Positions 63,951-64,000 of a stretch of 64,000 bases of DNA are shown one piece after another (positions within the stretch are counted from its first letter, which is position 1; the number at the start of each line of letters is the position of its first letter). A program made the position numbers and the translations under genes. Source of the stretch: Streptococcus oricebi (lineage in GTDB: Bacteria > Bacillota > Bacilli > Lactobacillales > Streptococcaceae); contig NZ_PRDG01000002.1 in assembly GCF_017883985.1 (NCBI RefSeq), forward strand, positions 403,013-467,012. The letters are read 5' to 3'. The notes under the pieces were generated by a model. That model searched no databases. It was not told the DNA's origin and worked only from the letters and a program-made list of their open reading frames with translations.

Positions 63951-64000
63951 TTATTCAACCTCATCTAAAAGTGCCTCTAAAGCTGTTTTGTAGCCAAGAC
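63951..64000 (-). CDS. C-terminus of an unidentified gene (cut by window edge)
   Basis: On the minus strand the frame ending TAA (63953-63951) reads LGYKTALEALLDEVE. Convergent with the VTC gene; a short TTGCA/TGCAA hairpin (63930-63947) lies between. Too little sequence to name it. Confidence 0.5.
   Translation of the reverse strand, partial: LGYKTALEALLDEVE

Overview
The window reads as a stretch of Streptococcus chromosome (low-GC Firmicute). Evidence: the nox / ldh / gyrA / srtA neighbourhood, the relQ-nadK-rluD-pta operon, Rex, a lipoyl-domain-bearing dihydrolipoamide dehydrogenase, the asd leader RNA known from lactic acid bacteria, SigX (ComX) cin-boxes of sequence TACGAATA in front of radC and dprA, and a RUP-like miniature repeat. 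I do not assign a species. No rRNA, tRNA, CRISPR array or prophage was seen.

Layout. 0-3.4 kb is an accessory island holding the tail of a type VII (LXG-type) polymorphic toxin locus. It contains the 3' end of an EndoU-type toxin with its immunity gene, an orphan nuclease-toxin module with Imm70, a further small gene, and a second truncated EndoU module with a second copy of the immunity gene. 3.5-8.3 kb carries a membrane glycosyltransferase-like protein, a DUF4336 gene broken by an in-frame stop, then ung, mutX and pyrC. An IS3-family element sits at 8350-9781. 9.8-13.2 kb holds a self-regulated TetR gene, a zinc alcohol dehydrogenase, a nucleoside deoxyribosyltransferase-like protein and a DJ-1-type protein. 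13.3-18.9 kb is a redox region: a minus-strand apbE operon with two FMN reductases, divergent nox, and ldh.

19.1-31.6 kb is core: gyrA-srtA; competence-regulated radC; a minus-strand run from a CYTH gene to a glutamine amidotransferase that includes prs, iscS and rex; then relQ-nadK-rluD-pta. 31.7-50.2 kb holds mutY, ltrA, pgm, an ECF S component with coaC and coaB, acetyltransferases, an AlkD-like protein, asd-dapA behind the asd RNA, rbgA-rnhB, a ROK protein, dprA and topA. 50.2-62.7 kb holds a RUP-like element, a cupin gene, trmFO, an esterase-esterase-ATP-grasp cluster, the pyruvate (or acetoin) dehydrogenase operon, lplA and two poorly known genes. The last 1.3 kb is a structured non-coding stretch followed by a VTC polyphosphate polymerase-domain gene and a cut-off minus-strand gene.

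How the genes work together. Carbon and redox flow dominates: nox, ldh, pta, pdh, lplA, rex and apbE all serve NADH or pyruvate disposal, and catabolite-response-like sites overlap the promoters of nox and the apbE operon. The most unusual points are: (1) three tandem D-x-T-x-G-A-S motifs on the C-terminal tail of an FMN reductase encoded with apbE, which look like covalent-flavin acceptor sites; (2) a Shine-Dalgarno/anti-Shine-Dalgarno arrangement around the radC cin-box that could make translation depend on which promoter is used; (3) a perfect 20-bp operator-like palindrome in the pdh 5' leader; (4) a reservoir of toxin/immunity modules; (5) a non-coding region with two stacked terminator-like RNAs before the VTC gene.
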